This document shows, one piece after another, positions 16,101 through 17,149 of a stretch of 17,149 nucleotides of DNA (positions are counted from its first letter, which is position 1; each line of letters begins with the position of its first letter). A model generated the notes under the pieces. The model worked only from the letters and a program-made list of their open reading frames with translations. It had not been told where the DNA came from and did no database searches. Position numbers and translations under genes: made by a program. This DNA is from an uncultured Holdemanella sp. (GTDB lineage: Bacteria; Bacillota_I; Bacilli_A; Erysipelotrichales; Erysipelotrichaceae), in contig NZ_CAKVMR010000044.1 of assembly GCF_934772795.1 (NCBI RefSeq), positions 1 to 17,149 on the forward strand, written 5' to 3'.

Positions 16101-17149
16101 CCGGTGTTGGAACAATTGCGTCCGGTGTAGCTAAAGCCGGAGCTACGGTTGTCTTGATTTCTGGCTATGATGGTGGTACAGGGGCTGCTCCACAAAGCAG
16201 TATCCATCATGCAGGGCTTCCATGGGAATTAGGTTTAGCTCAAGCCCATCAAAACTTAGTCGAGAACGGTTTAAGAAGTCGTGTTTTAATTGAAACCGAC
16301 GGTAAGTTAATGACAGGAAAAGATGTTGCGATCGCATGCTTACTTGGAGCGGAAGAATTTGGCTTTGCGACTGCACCACTTGTTACTATGGGATGTATGA
16401 TGATGCGTGTATGTAATCTAGATACTTGTCCTTTTGGTGTGGCTACACAAAACCAAAAATTAAGAAAGCGTTTCAAAGGAAAACCAGAATATGTCATGAA
16501 TTTCATGTTGTTTATTGCGCGTGAATTAAGAGAAATTATGGCTGAGCTTGGCTATCACACAATCAATGAAATGGTGGGCCATACGGACAATCTAGAAGTG
16601 GATGAAGATGCGAATATGGATTACTCTAACATTTTAATGACACCTTACAATATTCATTATGAGCCAAAAGATACATACGATTTTGAACTTGAAAAAACGG
16701 TAGATATGAAGACATTGCTTCCTAAGTTTGAGCCTTATTTCAATGAGAAAAAGCCTCATGCTGAAACAATCTCAATTTCAAGTACAGACCGTACAGTCGG
16801 AACGATTTTATCCAGTGTAGTCACAAAACAATTTAATAACACTCTACAAGACGATACATATACTGTTCATTGTAACGGTGGGGCTGGACAATCTTTTGGT
16901 GCCTTCGCCCAAAAAGGAATCACTTTAGATGTACATGGTGATGCGAATGACTATTTTGGCAAGGGCTTATCGGGTGGTAAATTGATTATTCAACCGAATA
17001 AAGAAGCGACTTTTAAACCAAATGAAAATGTCATTATTGGTAATGTGGCCTTATATGGTGCAACCAGTGGTGTAGCTTATATTCGTGGTATGGCTGGAGA
17101 GCGTTTTGCGGTACGTAACTCAGGAGCAAGTGCTGTAGTAGAGGGTGTT
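13109..17149 (+). CDS. gltB: Glutamate synthase (GOGAT) large subunit, 3' end beyond the window
   Basis: An uninterrupted frame of 1347 codons from ATG 13109 to the right edge, of the roughly 1500 usual. AAAGG precedes the start. The N-terminal Ntn amidotransferase begins MNFEIEHDACGIG; the family is cleaved so that Cys10 becomes the N-terminal nucleophile, and HRAGKDASG and AHNGEINT follow. Next come the central domain and the FMN-binding barrel with KMAQGAKPGEGG (925-936) and GYDGGTGAAP (1019-1028). The [3Fe-4S] ligands are Cys1096, Cys1102 and Cys1107 in GCMMMRVCNLDTCPFG. The sequence runs into the C-terminal beta-helix domain (CNGGAGQSFG, GKGLSGGKL). The enzyme converts glutamine plus 2-oxoglutarate to two glutamates, completing the GS-GOGAT cycle with glnN. 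The small subunit gltD is not in the window and may follow. I see no frameshift. Confidence 0.96.
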   Translation, partial: MNFEIEHDACGIGTVVQIDGKQSYDVLDKALHIVEKLEHRAGKDASGKVGDGVGILLQISDDFFRKTLKKDNIKLPQTYGVGMFFLPRNKLLLNQHKKMFEKLVEQEGCTFITWRKVPCDDSILGQKAKDCMPSIYQAFVSGSQDLEQKLYVIRREFEKSCKETYVASLSSRTIVYKGMFLVSQLRKFYLDLQDENYKSAIAIVHSRFSTNTTPSWQRAHPNRYIAHNGEINTIRANVNKMLAREESMHSKFLDENSSKILPIINTSGSDSAMLDNALEFLVMNGMPLEKAVMILIPEPWKHQTMDQKKKDFYHYYATMMEPWDGPAAILFSDGQKVGAVLDRNGLRPSRYYLTSDNMLILSSEVGVLDIDEKKIVKKSRLEPGKMLLVDTVKKELIEDYDLKNEYAHSNPYGEWLDNHLLYLKDLPAPDKKTHIHSQPERDILYKVFGYTYEDVKDIILPMARVKLEPTSAMGTDIPLAIYSQNHLSLFHYFKQLFAQVTNPPIDSLREEVVTDTTIYIGSDGNLLEDKSDNCTVLEVNNPILTSRDMDKIRQLNRPGFKNETISLLFYRGTSLKEALDNLFIECDKAYRNGANILILSDKGVDEGHMAIPSLLAVSALEQHLVKTKKKTDVSIILESGEPRDVHQFATILGYGATAIYPYLAHECIEEMIQLNMLDKEVNIAIDDYNEAILKGIVKIAAKMGISTLQSYQGAQIFEAIGISKDVIDTYFTNTISEVEGITLEDIEKDLIYHHDRAYDPLGLTTDTSLDSIGFHKLRKGDGKEDHLYSPETIVKLQRATQTNDYDLFKEYSNELNSNSQKHHLRSQLHFKKTRKSIPLSEVESEYEIVKRFKTGAMSYGSISEEAHTCMAIAMNRLGGKSNSGEGGEKPERLGTEKNSAIKQVASGRFGVTEEYLVSAKEIQIKMAQGAKPGEGGHLPGKKVYPWIAKTRYSTPGVSLISPPPHHDIYSIEDLAQLIYDLKNANPKARISVKLVSEAGVGTIASGVAKAGATVVLISGYDGGTGAAPQSSIHHAGLPWELGLAQAHQNLVENGLRSRVLIETDGKLMTGKDVAIACLLGAEEFGFATAPLVTMGCMMMRVCNLDTCPFGVATQNQKLRKRFKGKPEYVMNFMLFIARELREIMAELGYHTINEMVGHTDNLEVDEDANMDYSNILMTPYNIHYEPKDTYDFELEKTVDMKTLLPKFEPYFNEKKPHAETISISSTDRTVGTILSSVVTKQFNNTLQDDTYTVHCNGGAGQSFGAFAQKGITLDVHGDANDYFGKGLSGGKLIIQPNKEATFKPNENVIIGNVALYGATSGVAYIRGMAGERFAVRNSGASAVVEGV

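Noticed and set aside
1..17149. CRISPR arrays, tRNA or rRNA genes, insertion-sequence inverted repeats
   Set aside because: I found no regularly spaced repeats, no tRNA T-arm or anticodon pattern, no rRNA-like segment and no paired IS ends in the intergenic regions.

Overview
The window is AT-rich Bacillota-type DNA: strong AGGAGG-like ribosome binding sites, ATGA gene overlaps, consensus sigma-A promoters and U-tract terminators. The gene content (short type I and type III glutamine synthetases with an ANTAR regulator, an Rpn-family nuclease, cytoplasmic glycoside hydrolases, a two-SBP hybrid kinase) fits a gut anaerobe of Erysipelotrichia or Clostridia. That placement is inferred from style and content only.

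Left part, all on the minus strand. A truncated Rpn/PD-(D/E)XK gene lies at the left edge. Next comes a gene-poor stretch, then a large periplasmic-sensing hybrid histidine kinase with its own promoter and terminator. Between the kinase and the upstream operon is a compact transcription unit of about 70 nt (promoter plus terminator, no convincing ORF), probably a small RNA.

Central minus-strand operon, in transcription order: short type I glutamine synthetase, ANTAR antiterminator with a degenerate receiver, YbaK-type Cys-tRNA deacylase, cytoplasmic GH13 alpha-amylase-family enzyme, GH101-like putative glycoside hydrolase, small lipoprotein. Neighbours touch or overlap, except at a hairpin between the two glycoside hydrolase genes.

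Right part, plus strand, divergent from the operon: type III glutamine synthetase (glnN), asparagine synthase (asnB) and the glutamate synthase large subunit (gltB, open at the right edge). Together with the short GS and the ANTAR protein this is a nitrogen-assimilation block: ammonium to glutamine by GS, glutamine to glutamate by GOGAT, and glutamine amide to asparagine by AsnB.

The most interesting feature is the glnN leader. A consensus promoter is followed by a strong intrinsic terminator whose 5' arm can instead fold into a small hairpin with a six-base loop carrying A1 and G4, the recognition pattern of ANTAR proteins. An adjacent hairpin with a six-base loop follows immediately. I infer that the ANTAR protein encoded about 1.3 kb away on the other strand antiterminates glnN-asnB-gltB. 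The geometry (terminator arm lying in the first hairpin, second loop lacking A1/G4) is not the textbook one.
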